A stretch of DNA of 26,476 bases. Origin: Acidobacteriota bacterium. Its GTDB lineage: Bacteria; Acidobacteriota; Vicinamibacteria; Vicinamibacterales; Vicinamibacteraceae. This document shows, piece by piece, positions 20,391 through 26,476 of this stretch; positions within the stretch are counted from its first letter, which is position 1; every line of letters starts with the position of its first letter. The notes beneath the pieces were generated by a model, which was not told where the DNA came from, did not search any database, and saw only the letters and a program-made list of their open reading frames with translations. The stretch is from positions 1 to 26,476 of the forward strand of contig JAEZCY010000110.1 in assembly GCA_023429845.1 (NCBI GenBank), written 5' to 3'. The translations under genes and the position numbers were made by a program.

Positions 20391-21895
20391 GCGCCTGCTC
20401 CGCATCTCGACAACTCGGCACGGCAGAGGTCGAGCAACGCTGCGCGGCTGAAACCACCGCCAAACAGCAGCAACCGCGTCGGGCTCTCGTGCGGCAAGAG
20501 GAGGAGCGCCGCCGACAGCGCCGCGTGTGCCGCGTCGCGGTCGCCACAACGCTGCGCCAGGCGGCCCAGGTGCAGCCGCGCCAGGCCGGCGCCAGGTTCG
20601 AGGTGCACGCACATGCGCCACTGGCGCATCGCCGCACTCGCGTCGTCTGCGCACTCGAGGCAGAGCGCCAGGAGATGATGGGCGTCCGCGTGCCCGTGAT
20701 CGCGGGCGAGCAGCGCGCGCGCCAGATCGACGGCCATATCGATATGGCCCTGCTGCACCAGCGAGACTCCGCGCATGAGCGCGAGTTCCGGATCGGTGCC
20801 GGTGCGATGGCCGAGCGATCCGAGCAGCGCGGCAGCGGCGCCGAACTCCTCGTTGGCAATCAGTTCCAGAGCCTGGGCACGCATGCCGACGAGGTCGAAG
20901 GCGCCGCGATCGCCAGCGGCGGCCGTCTTGTGCGCCGGGATCAGATCCACGACGCGCTGCGACGCCCGCCGAATCGCCTCCGTCCAGTCGTCACCAGGCG
21001 GGCACGCCGGCGTTGCGGCGCCGAGTCCCGGAGCCGGATCGTCGCTCGCGGAGCCGCGTTCCACGGGCGCGCGGCGGTAGTAGAACGCCGAGTGCGAGTG
21101 TTCGAGTGCGAACGCCTGTGAGAGGCCGCGCAGCGACTCGGCGTGGCCCAGGAAGAGGTAGCCGCCGGGCGTCATCGCGCGCGCCACGCGTCCCACGAGC
21201 GCCCGCGCCTGGGCCGGTGTGAAGTACATGATCACGTTGCGCAGGAAGACGACGTCCCAGGAGTCGGGCACGGCCCACGACGCGGGCTCCGCGGCGAGGT
21301 TCTCCTGCGCGAAGTTCACGGCAGCGCGGACCGTGTCGTCCAGGAGGAAGGCGCTGCCGCTCGGCCGGAACCAGCGTGCGACATCGGGCGCGCGGGTGCC
21401 GCGCAGCGACCACGCGGAGTACCGGCCGGCCCGTGCCTTCTCCAGGGCCGCGGCATTCACGTCGATGCCTGTTACCGAGATCCGCCAGCCCGGTTCGTCG
21501 ATCGCGCCGCGGGCCGCGAGCGCCAGGGAGTACGCTTCCTCGCCTGACGCACAGCCGAGCGACAGGAGTCGCAGGTGGCGGGTCGGACGCCGCGCACGGA
21601 TCCGTTCGGGCAGCACCGCCCCGGTCAGGGCGCGGAACTGGTCCGAATCGCGGAAGAAATACGTCTCCGGGATGGTCAGTGCCTGCGCGAGCGCCTGCAA
21701 CTCGTCGTCGGCCGCGTCTCCTTCCAGCAGCGAAAGATAGTCGGCGACGTCGAGCTGTCGAACCCGGGCGCGCCGACGCACGAGTTCGTCGAGCGAGCAC
21801 GCCCGTCCTTGTTTCACATCCAGCCCGAGACGGACCGCGACGGCGGCACGCAGGCGTTCAGTGTCGGTTGCAGCTACGGCGTAGGTGTCGTGCAT
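20387..21895 (-). CDS. cheR: CheR-type receptor methyltransferase with C-terminal TPR region (WspC/FrzF-like)
   Basis: The protein has 502 residues; the ATG follows the upstream cheW stop by one base. The N-terminal helical CheR domain covers about 8-85 and ends with TIPETYFFRD (74-83), the family's substrate-loop motif. The SAM-binding domain covers about 105-275, with LSLGCASGEEAYSLAL (111-126, motif I), VTGIDVN (141-147) and FLRNVIMYF (217-225), plus PGGYLFLGHAESL. A flexible linker follows (about 276-340). The C-terminal part (about 350-490) is Ala/Leu-rich and has repeated helix pairs (AAALLGSLG, DMAVDLARALLARDHGHADAHHLLALCLE, DAAHAALSAALLLLP) that fit three to four TPR repeats. It methylates glutamates on the chemoreceptor using SAM. 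TPR repeats on CheR are typical of Wsp and Frz systems and may replace the pentapeptide tether that this receptor lacks. Confidence 0.93.
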   Translation of the reverse strand: MHDTYAVAATDTERLRAAVAVRLGLDVKQGRACSLDELVRRRARVRQLDVADYLSLLEGDAADDELQALAQALTIPETYFFRDSDQFRALTGAVLPERIRARRPTRHLRLLSLGCASGEEAYSLALAARGAIDEPGWRISVTGIDVNAAALEKARAGRYSAWSLRGTRAPDVARWFRPSGSAFLLDDTVRAAVNFAQENLAAEPASWAVPDSWDVVFLRNVIMYFTPAQARALVGRVARAMTPGGYLFLGHAESLRGLSQAFALEHSHSAFYYRRAPVERGSASDDPAPGLGAATPACPPGDDWTEAIRRASQRVVDLIPAHKTAAAGDRGAFDLVGMRAQALELIANEEFGAAAALLGSLGHRTGTDPELALMRGVSLVQQGHIDMAVDLARALLARDHGHADAHHLLALCLECADDASAAMRQWRMCVHLEPGAGLARLHLGRLAQRCGDRDAAHAALSAALLLLPHESPTRLLLFGGGFSRAALLDLCRAELSRCGAGA

Positions 21896-21896
21896 C

Positions 21897-22343
21897 CTAC
21901 TGGTCGAGTGCGGCCCAGACGTCCGGCGGCACCAGTCTGCTGCCCTCCAACACGAGCAGGAGTTCGCGATCGACGATGCCCAGCGCCTGTACGGCATGGT
22001 CCGCAGCGCCGGCCAGCAACGGGGGCATGGCGACCTCGAGCTGCATCGTCGTTCGCCGCAAGCCTATGACGTCATCGACGGCGAGCGCAACGCACCTTTG
22101 ATCGATCTTCAGCGTCACGAATCGCATCGGCGGAGTGGCGTTCTCACCAAGGAGTGCTGCGGCGTGCACCACCGGCACGACCCGTCCGCGAATTGTCGCA
22201 CTGCCCAGGACGGCTGGTGGCAGGCCCGGCAACGACGCGACCGGCTGCGGCCGCATGGTTTCCGTGACATCGGCAAGCGGCAGGGCACAGTGTCGTGAGC
22301 CCGCGCGTACGACCAGCCACTCGGTCTTCGATCCGTCGCTCAT
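21897..22343 (-). CDS. cheW: CheW-type coupling protein (first copy)
   Basis: The start MSDGSKTEW gives 148 residues; the frame continues far upstream only as a shadow. The CheW domain runs through nearly the whole protein: WLVVRAGSRHCALPLADVTETMRP (9-32), LGSATIRGRVVPVVHAAALLG (46-66, conserved RGxVVPVV block), MRFVTLKIDQRCVALAVDDVIGL (73-95) and a C-terminal LGIVDRELLLVLE. It has no extension, unlike the second CheW of the operon, and resembles WspB. One base separates it from cheR. The ribosome site is weak (GGAA, about 11 bases away). The two CheW copies may couple different parts of the array or compete for CheA. Confidence 0.88.
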   Translation of the reverse strand: MSDGSKTEWLVVRAGSRHCALPLADVTETMRPQPVASLPGLPPAVLGSATIRGRVVPVVHAAALLGENATPPMRFVTLKIDQRCVALAVDDVIGLRRTTMQLEVAMPPLLAGAADHAVQALGIVDRELLLVLEGSRLVPPDVWAALDQ

Positions 22344-22374
22344 GTGTCGCGTGTTCCCTGTGCCGCCCACCATA

Positions 22375-22740
22375 TCAGCGCGCATCCGTCGTCTCGCCGC
22401 TGGAGATGTGGTGCTCGACTGGCTGACCGTCCACATCGCGTGCGAGCGGACCCATGTCCAGGGCGCAGCGCACGAGCGCATTGTCGATGTCGGCCGGCAG
22501 GGTGCAGTCTTCGGCCCATGACGCGACGACGAGGGGGCGCGCGGTGGGCGATCAGGCGAACCGAGCGGCTCCCACGCACCGGCCCACGAGGGCCAGCACC
22601 GGTCGATTCTCGAGTCTGCCGGCGAGCGGGCCACCACGTCGGTCGCCGCCAAGTGCCAGCCATGGGAAACCGAGGGCGTGCACGACATCCAGACTGGAAT
22701 CGGCACGAGCGAGGGTAAGTTCACCAGTCGGCCGAAGCTC
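22375..22740 (-). pseudogene. Coding-like remnant with internal TGA between the receiver gene and cheW
   Basis: This stretch of about 395 bases inside the operon has no intact gene. One minus-strand frame reads as protein-like. From about 22740 it gives SSLDVVHALGFPWLALGGD and RPVLALVGRCVGAARFA, then TGA at 22554-22552. In the same frame it continues RPLVVASWAEDCTLPADIDN, ALVRCALDMGPLARDVDGQ and a stop at 22377-22375. A hand count over the 58 codons after the internal TGA gives G+C of about 72, 53 and 84 percent at codon positions 1, 2 and 3, the pattern of real genes in this DNA. Before the TGA the third-position value is lower, about 63 percent. No good start codon with a ribosome site is seen and I do not recognise the family. 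It may be a decayed gene, a small gene with an odd start, or chance. The other frames here are Arg-rich shadows. Confidence 0.35.
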
Positions 22741-23122
22741 AGCGGGTAGTCGGCACGAGCTCGCGGATGGTGGCGATCAGGTCGGCCATTGGCACAGGCT
22801 TCGATAGCGTCCTGTACCGCCCCGCGAGGGTGGCGTTCAGCAGCTGCGACGTGTCGCCCGAGACGAACACCACCGGCAGTCCAGCGCACGCGTCCCAGAG
22901 CCGCCCTGCCATTTCGGGTCCTCCCATGCCGGGCAAATGAACATCGAGGACCGCGACGTCGAACGCGTCCGGGCGCGAAGCGACGTCGGCAAGCGCCGAA
23001 GCCGCCGCATCGTGGGAGGTGACGACCATGCCCGACCACTGGAGCATCCGGCTCACGACGTGGGCCACCTTCGGTTCGTCATCGACGAGCAGCACGTGAA
23101 CAGGCGGCGGTTGGTCCATCAT
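22739..23122 (-). CDS. Single-domain response regulator (receiver only)
   Basis: The protein has 127 residues, starting at the first of two adjacent ATG codons (23122 or 23119); the frame extends 19 codons upstream without receptor-like sequence. It is a complete receiver fold: acidic pocket LLVDDEP (11-17), phosphorylated D60 in VLDVHLPGMGG, Ser/Thr of VFVSGD (86-90) and K108 in LSKPVPM. The GMGG after HLP replaces the usual GMDG. No output domain is attached, so it would act by protein contact or as a phosphate relay or sink. It lies upstream of cheW on the same strand but about 395 bases away, so membership in the chemosensory operon is likely but not proven. It may be the CheY-like partner of the CheA hybrid. 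Confidence 0.85.
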   Translation of the reverse strand: MMDQPPPVHVLLVDDEPKVAHVVSRMLQWSGMVVTSHDAAASALADVASRPDAFDVAVLDVHLPGMGGPEMAGRLWDACAGLPVVFVSGDTSQLLNATLAGRYRTLSKPVPMADLIATIRELVPTTR

Positions 23123-23289
23123 CAAGCTCGAGCGTCCGACGCGGACACCAGGTGGTGCGCAGTTCGATTGTGCCTGCATTCGCCGTGACGCGCGTAGCCG
23201 CCCCCTGGTTCAGCCGTCACGACCTGATTGCGCGCGCGCAGGTTCGCTGCCTTGTGCCTACTCGTCGGCGCGCCTGGAGCAGCGCGGGC

Positions 23290-23343
23290 CCACAGGCAGG
23301 ACCGCCCGCGCCGGGCGCGCGGGCGGCTGCGGTGTGCCTGTGG
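23290..23343 (-). repeat. Large two-part hairpin downstream of the outer-membrane protein gene
   Basis: The outer arms CCACAGGCA (23290-23298) and TGCCTGTGG (23335-23343) are perfect complements. Inside, 23302-23311 pairs perfectly with 23317-23326 over ten G-C pairs, leaving the loop CGGGC. The structure begins 12 bases beyond the stop of the minus-strand outer-membrane protein gene, so it probably ends or stabilises that transcript. No T-run follows on the minus strand, so it is not a textbook intrinsic terminator. Confidence 0.55.
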
Positions 23344-23355
23344 AGGTGACGTGGG

Positions 23356-23994
23356 TCAGAATCGCAGGCCGGCCCCGAATGAGACGGCCAGATTGGCAGA
23401 TGTGCAGTCGCCGCCCGCGCACGGCGGTGCGGCGCTGCGGTGCTTGATGACGAGGCTGCCGACATCCACGCGGGCGAGCCAGCGTGACGATGGATAGACC
23501 TCGACGACGCCGCCGACGTCCAGGGCGAACTCGCGACGGTACTCGGGTACGGCGAGGAGCATCAGCGCGCACACATCGCCGAGGCAGTCCACGCCGCGGT
23601 CAGTCAGTACCGTGAAGCCCGGCCGCAGCTTGCCGAACACGCCGAACCGCTCCCAGCGCTGCCCTGCCTTGACGCCGAACACGGCCGTGGACCGACGACG
23701 CTCGTAGCGGATGCCCGCCACGCTCCCGCCCGGCAACATGCTGGTGTCCTCGAGGACGTCGCTCGGCAGGTACTGATACTCGCCCTCGACACCGAGCCAG
23801 CGTGAGACGTTGACGGTGACCCGGCCGCCCAGACCGGCGTTGGTGTCCGACGAGTCCGACAGCCGCAGCACGTTCACCTGCGCTCCGACCTCGACCCGCG
23901 GCGGCGCGGCCTGCGCCAACACCTCGCCCGGGCCCGCCGCGAATACGCCCAGGACGACGACCGCGGTCGCGATCACCCATTCACAACGGTGCAT
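23356..23994 (-). CDS. Small outer-membrane beta-barrel protein
   Basis: The protein has 212 residues; the ATG has a strong ribosome site (AGGAG, six bases away). A signal peptide covers about 1-29 (WVIATAVVVLGVFAAGPGEVLAQA). The rest alternates polar and hydrophobic residues in strands such as RVEVGAQVNVLRL, GLGGRVTVNVSRWLGVEGEYQYL, STAVFGVKAGQRW and FGVFGKLRPGF, and ends with LAVSFGAGLRF, whose final Phe is the Bam signal. Size and pattern fit an eight-stranded OmpA/OmpW-like barrel. Cys pairs near CLGDVC and CAGGDC could form disulfides in external loops. No enzyme motif is seen and the function is unknown. It stands alone between the stress protein and the receiver gene. Confidence 0.83.
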   Translation of the reverse strand: MHRCEWVIATAVVVLGVFAAGPGEVLAQAAPPRVEVGAQVNVLRLSDSSDTNAGLGGRVTVNVSRWLGVEGEYQYLPSDVLEDTSMLPGGSVAGIRYERRRSTAVFGVKAGQRWERFGVFGKLRPGFTVLTDRGVDCLGDVCALMLLAVPEYRREFALDVGGVVEVYPSSRWLARVDVGSLVIKHRSAAPPCAGGDCTSANLAVSFGAGLRF

Positions 23995-24140
23995 GCTCTA
24001 CTCCTGACACTCGCGCTGGCACGTCGTCAGGGTAGTGCAGGTGTGGCAGGGTGGCAGCCGAGGCGGGACGAGTTGCCCAGGACCTGCCGCCAGTTGCACC
24101 GCGACCGCACGCCGGGGCACGACCCGCGTCAGCCAGCCGG

Positions 24141-25025
24141 TTACGCCGCGTCTGCGCGGGGCGACTCCTCACGACGACGCGCGCGAGCCGTGACGGCCTC
24201 AGGAAGAACGAGCAACGGGCGGTCGGCGGTGCGCAGGAGCCGTGAAGCCGTAGCTCCGACGTGCAGCGCGCGACGACTCGTGCCGATCACGATCAGGTCC
24301 GCGGCAACTGCGGCCGCGGTGCTGACAATCGTCTCGGCTGCGGGCCCGGCCGCCACACGCAGTCGGGGTTCGAGGCGCTCGTCGTCGTTGCTGGCCACGA
24401 CCGTCTCGAGTTCCTGGCGAGCACCGGCAAGGATGTAGTCGCGATACTCGGGGATGACCCAGCGTGACCGGTTCAGCAGGGCGCCCGTCGCCTCGAGCGT
24501 GTCAACCGCGTGGAACACCATCAGCTTCCGGGCATCGCCGCCGAGCAGGTCGAGCGACGCGCTCACCATGGCCCCTGATGCCGGCGACAGGTCCACGGCA
24601 ACGAGGATGCGCTCGAAGGCGCCGCTGTTCCGGTCGTCGCTCGGCACGACGAGGATCGGCTGTTTGGCCAACCGGAGCACGCGCTCCGCAATCGACCGCC
24701 TGCCGAGCCGCGCCCAGCGCGAACGGTGGTCGGCGCCCATCACGATGAGGTCGGCGGCACGTGCGGTGGCGTAGTGGGCAATGCTCCGGGCGGGGTCGCC
24801 GTGGCGCTCCACGGTGTGCACGCTGACGCCTACCGCGGCGCCGCGCGCGCGCAAGGCGTCTGCACGACGCAGGCGCTCAGCCGCGCGCAACGCGAACGGC
24901 GTGTTTGCCGGAATGACGTGAAGGACGTTCAGGTCCGCGTCGGCCTCTCTGGCCAACACCAATGCCCGCTCGAACGTCTCGTCGCGGGCGTCCGACAGTG
25001 CCACGAGAATGGATTTCGGTTTCAT
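24141..25025 (-). CDS. Tandem universal stress protein (two UspA domains)
   Basis: The protein has 294 residues from the second of two adjacent ATG codons, which lies five bases after GGAGG; the first ATG is only two bases from it. Domain 1 (about 1-140) has KSILVALSDARDETFERAL at its start and DLIVMGADHRSRWARLGRRSIAERVLRLAKQPILVVP at its end, in outline. Domain 2 (about 148-280) has FERILVAVDLSPAS and ADLIVIGTSRRALHVGATASRLLRTADRPLLVLP. The GTS...G...AS pattern in domain 2 resembles the ATP-binding G-2X-G-9X-G(S/T) motif but is imperfect. Such proteins are cytoplasmic and respond to starvation, oxidants or low oxygen; the exact role is unknown. An Arg-rich tail ends the protein. It is transcribed away from the RapA-like gene. 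Confidence 0.9.
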   Translation of the reverse strand: MKPKSILVALSDARDETFERALVLAREADADLNVLHVIPANTPFALRAAERLRRADALRARGAAVGVSVHTVERHGDPARSIAHYATARAADLIVMGADHRSRWARLGRRSIAERVLRLAKQPILVVPSDDRNSGAFERILVAVDLSPASGAMVSASLDLLGGDARKLMVFHAVDTLEATGALLNRSRWVIPEYRDYILAGARQELETVVASNDDERLEPRLRVAAGPAAETIVSTAAAVAADLIVIGTSRRALHVGATASRLLRTADRPLLVLPEAVTARARRREESPRADAA

Positions 25026-25129
25026 CATTTCCTCCCACTCTTTCGAGAGCAAGACGCACGCCGGCGCACCGGCACTCGCAAGTCCTTTGGATACCCGCAA
25101 ACAGGGCAACGTACGGCTGCCGGAGTCGT

Positions 25130-25158
25130 TTCATAACGAAATATGATTACATCGTGAA
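25130..25158 (-). promoter_or_regulatory. Putative sigma-70-type promoter of the universal stress protein gene
   Basis: On the minus strand TTCACG (25158-25153) and TATGAA (25135-25130) are separated by 17 bases. They match four of six bases each to TTGACA and TATAAT. This is the only AT-rich patch in the intergenic region and lies about 100 bases before the stress-protein start. Assigned by eye only. Confidence 0.35.
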
Positions 25159-25160
25159 TG

Positions 25161-25188
25161 AACCGGTAACCGGCAAACCGGCAACCGG
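25161..25188. repeat. Four AACCGG repeats at 7-8 base spacing
   Basis: AACCGG occurs at 25161-25166, 25168-25173, 25176-25181 and 25183-25188. It lies directly upstream of the putative stress-protein promoter, in the divergent region shared with the RapA-like gene. It could be a binding array for a regulator or simple-sequence slippage. Confidence 0.6.
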
Positions 25189-25238
25189 GCAGCGGGGCGT
25201 AGTCGCCCGTCCGGCCCCCAGGGGCGACGGCGGCGTGG

Positions 25239-25331
25239 GAAAGGCACGTCGCCGCGGTCCCGCGCGCGGAAAGATACGTCGCCGCCGCGCCGCGCGCGAA
25301 AACTACGTAGCCGCCGGGCCTCGCCCGGCGG
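25239..25331. repeat. Three imperfect tandem units of about 30 bases, the last ending in a 9-pair hairpin
   Basis: Units begin at 25239, 25269 and 25298, each starting GAAA followed by an ACGT and a GCCGC block, and each with a C/G-only second half. The third contains CTACGTAG, a perfect palindrome, and ends in a hairpin with arms CCGCCGGGC (25311-25319) and GCCCGGCGG (25323-25331) around CTC. A separate 7-pair hairpin (GTCGCCC 25202-25208, GGGCGAC 25222-25228) lies before them. All are upstream of the RapA-like gene, so they may belong to its leader or promoter region. Confidence 0.5.
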
Positions 25332-25407
25332 ACGCGTACGGTGACGTCAAGTGCGCACCCGTCGCTCACCCTCACGCTGCGCTGGCTGGCCTGTGTAAGA
25401 TCGGTGG

Positions 25408-26476
25408 GTGCATTCCTGGTCCGCGGGGGACCACCTCACCCACCGTCACAACTCCGAACTCGGCATCGGGCAGGTCACGGCCATCGAAGGCCGTGTGCTC
25501 GTCGTGCACTTTCCCGACGCCTCGACCACCCTGCGCCTGGCCGCCGGCAGCGACGCGCTGCTGCCGGCTACCGCATCCGTCGCCCGTCGCGACCGACCGC
25601 TCGTCGATCGACTGGCGAGTGGTGACGTCGATGCGCCCGATGCGTTCCTCGCCCGCCTCGATGCCTTGCAGCTGATCGCGCTGCGCGAGGCCGGCGGGCT
25701 CGGGTCCATGCTCGGCGGACGCGTGCGGCTGTTCCCTCACCAGTTGCACGTCGCCGAACGCGCCACGGCGCGGCTGCCGGTGCGATGGCTGCTTGCCGAC
25801 GAGGTCGGCCTCGGCAAGACCATCGAAGCGGCGTTGATCATGAACCGCCTGCTGCACACGCAGCACATCGAGCGCTGCCTGGTGGTGGCGCCGGACGTGC
25901 TCACCGTGCAATGGCTCGGGGAGCTCTGGCGCAAGTACCACCAGGTGTTCACCCTGCTCGATGCGGCACGGCTCGGCGACGTCGCGCGCGACTTCGGCGA
26001 AGGGTTCAATCCGTTCGACGTCCATCGACGCGCGGTGATCGCACTCGAGACGCTCGTCGATCGGCCGGACCTCGCCGCGAAGGCCGTCGCTGCCGACATC
26101 GATCTGCTCGTCGTGGACGAAGCGCAGCGCCTGCGCTGGCCGCCCGGCCGGGGCGCCGATCCCGCCTACCGTGCCGTGGCGCCCATCGCCGCCCTCGGCC
26201 GCCACGTGCTGCTCCTCAGTGCGACGCCGCTCGAGGACGATGCGCACGGGTTCTTCCGGCTGCTGCAGTTGCTGCGGCCCGACGAGTTCCCGGACGGCCT
26301 CGACGTCGAGGCGCGGCTCGCATCCGGTGCGCCGTTTCCGCCATGCACCAGCGCGACGCGCCGTGTGGACATCGGCGGCCTCCCGCCCCGCGTGCCGGTC
26401 GCCGTGGATCTCGAGATGCCGGCCGCGACGCTCGCCACGGCCGTGGGGGGGGGGGGGCGCGCGGCGGGGGGCCCGC
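25408..26476 (+). CDS. RapA/HepA-like SNF2-family ATPase, N-terminal part (runs off right edge)
   Basis: A GTG at 25408 is the first start after an in-frame TAA at 25396-25398; the ribosome site is weak (GGTGG). About 345 credible residues are in the window. The N-terminus (SELGIGQVTAIEGRVLVVHFP, about 16-36) resembles the Tudor-like domain of RapA. LFPHQLHVAERA precedes the Walker A motif LLADEVGLGKTIEA. NPFDVHRRAVIALETL, VVDEAQRLRW (motif II, DEAQ in place of DEAH) and LLLSATPLEDD (motif III) follow in the order seen in RapA. RapA binds RNA polymerase and frees it after transcription by ATP-driven translocation. The second RecA-like lobe is outside the window. The last about 12 codons lie in a G-run and are probably not real sequence. 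Confidence 0.88.
   Translation, partial: MHSWSAGDHLTHRHNSELGIGQVTAIEGRVLVVHFPDASTTLRLAAGSDALLPATASVARRDRPLVDRLASGDVDAPDAFLARLDALQLIALREAGGLGSMLGGRVRLFPHQLHVAERATARLPVRWLLADEVGLGKTIEAALIMNRLLHTQHIERCLVVAPDVLTVQWLGELWRKYHQVFTLLDAARLGDVARDFGEGFNPFDVHRRAVIALETLVDRPDLAAKAVAADIDLLVVDEAQRLRWPPGRGADPAYRAVAPIAALGRHVLLLSATPLEDDAHGFFRLLQLLRPDEFPDGLDVEARLASGAPFPPCTSATRRVDIGGLPPRVPVAVDLEMPAATLATAVGGGGRAAGGP
26445..26457. other. Run of 13 G followed by G/C low-complexity end, likely assembly artefact
   Basis: The coding sequence of the RapA-like gene turns abruptly into 13 consecutive G and then G/C-only sequence to the last base. The translation becomes Gly-rich and unlike the family. This is typical of poor read ends at a contig edge. 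Confidence 0.7.

Noticed and set aside
23290..23343. Classical intrinsic terminator
   Set aside because: The hairpin is strong but no T-run follows on the minus strand, so it was listed as a hairpin only.
24017..24022. TGGCAC as a sigma-54 -24 element near the outer-membrane protein gene
   Set aside because: It is on the wrong strand for that gene and the matching TTGC element is missing at the required distance.
25239..25331. CRISPR array
   Set aside because: Units are directly adjacent and imperfect with no unique spacers between them, and no cas gene is near.

Overview
The window is G+C-rich bacterial DNA, about two thirds G+C by eye. An Oar-like TonB-dependent transporter followed by secreted S9 and M14 peptidases, a CHASE3 chemoreceptor cluster and multi-receiver kinases suggest Acidobacteriota, perhaps Vicinamibacteria. 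That placement is an inference, since no rRNA or marker gene is present. The right edge ends in a G-run and low-complexity sequence, so the window probably sits at a contig end.

Left part (1-8321, minus strand, transcribed right to left): an outer-membrane TonB-dependent transporter with a carboxypeptidase-regulatory-like N-terminus, then a secreted S9 prolyl-oligopeptidase-family peptidase and a secreted M14 zinc carboxypeptidase, with gaps of 9 and 10 bases. This looks like a unit that breaks down extracellular or periplasmic peptides and takes up the products. After a further 62 bases comes a lipoprotein PQQ-dependent sugar dehydrogenase. It has a strong Shine-Dalgarno sequence but is broken by an in-frame TAG at codon 47, and it runs off the left edge.

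Middle-left (8322-11281): a divergent intergenic region holds, on the plus strand, a tRNA-like sequence with a long variable arm and a selenocysteine-tRNA-like D-arm, but with anticodon GCA (Cys). Then come a TRIC/YadS-type membrane protein (minus) and a soluble PAS-PAS histidine kinase (plus) whose 3' end overlaps the end of the chemosensory operon.

Centre (11257-23122, minus strand): a tightly packed chemosensory operon in the order receiver protein, a degraded coding remnant, CheW, CheR-TPR, CheW, CHASE3 chemoreceptor, CheA-receiver hybrid, CheB, a three-receiver histidine kinase and a receiver-PAS-kinase-receiver hybrid. Most junctions overlap by 4-8 bases or leave 1-13. Its parts match the Wsp/Frz kind of alternative-cellular-function pathway: two CheW, CheR with TPR repeats and CheA fused to a receiver. 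At the place where Wsp systems encode a receiver-diguanylate cyclase, this operon encodes two histidine kinases that begin with receiver domains. I infer that the CheA-like kinase feeds a second phosphorelay rather than c-di-GMP synthesis or a flagellar motor.

Right part (23123-26476): a small outer-membrane beta-barrel protein, a tandem universal stress protein, a repeat-rich divergent intergenic region, and the start of a RapA/HepA-like SNF2-family ATPase that runs off the right edge.
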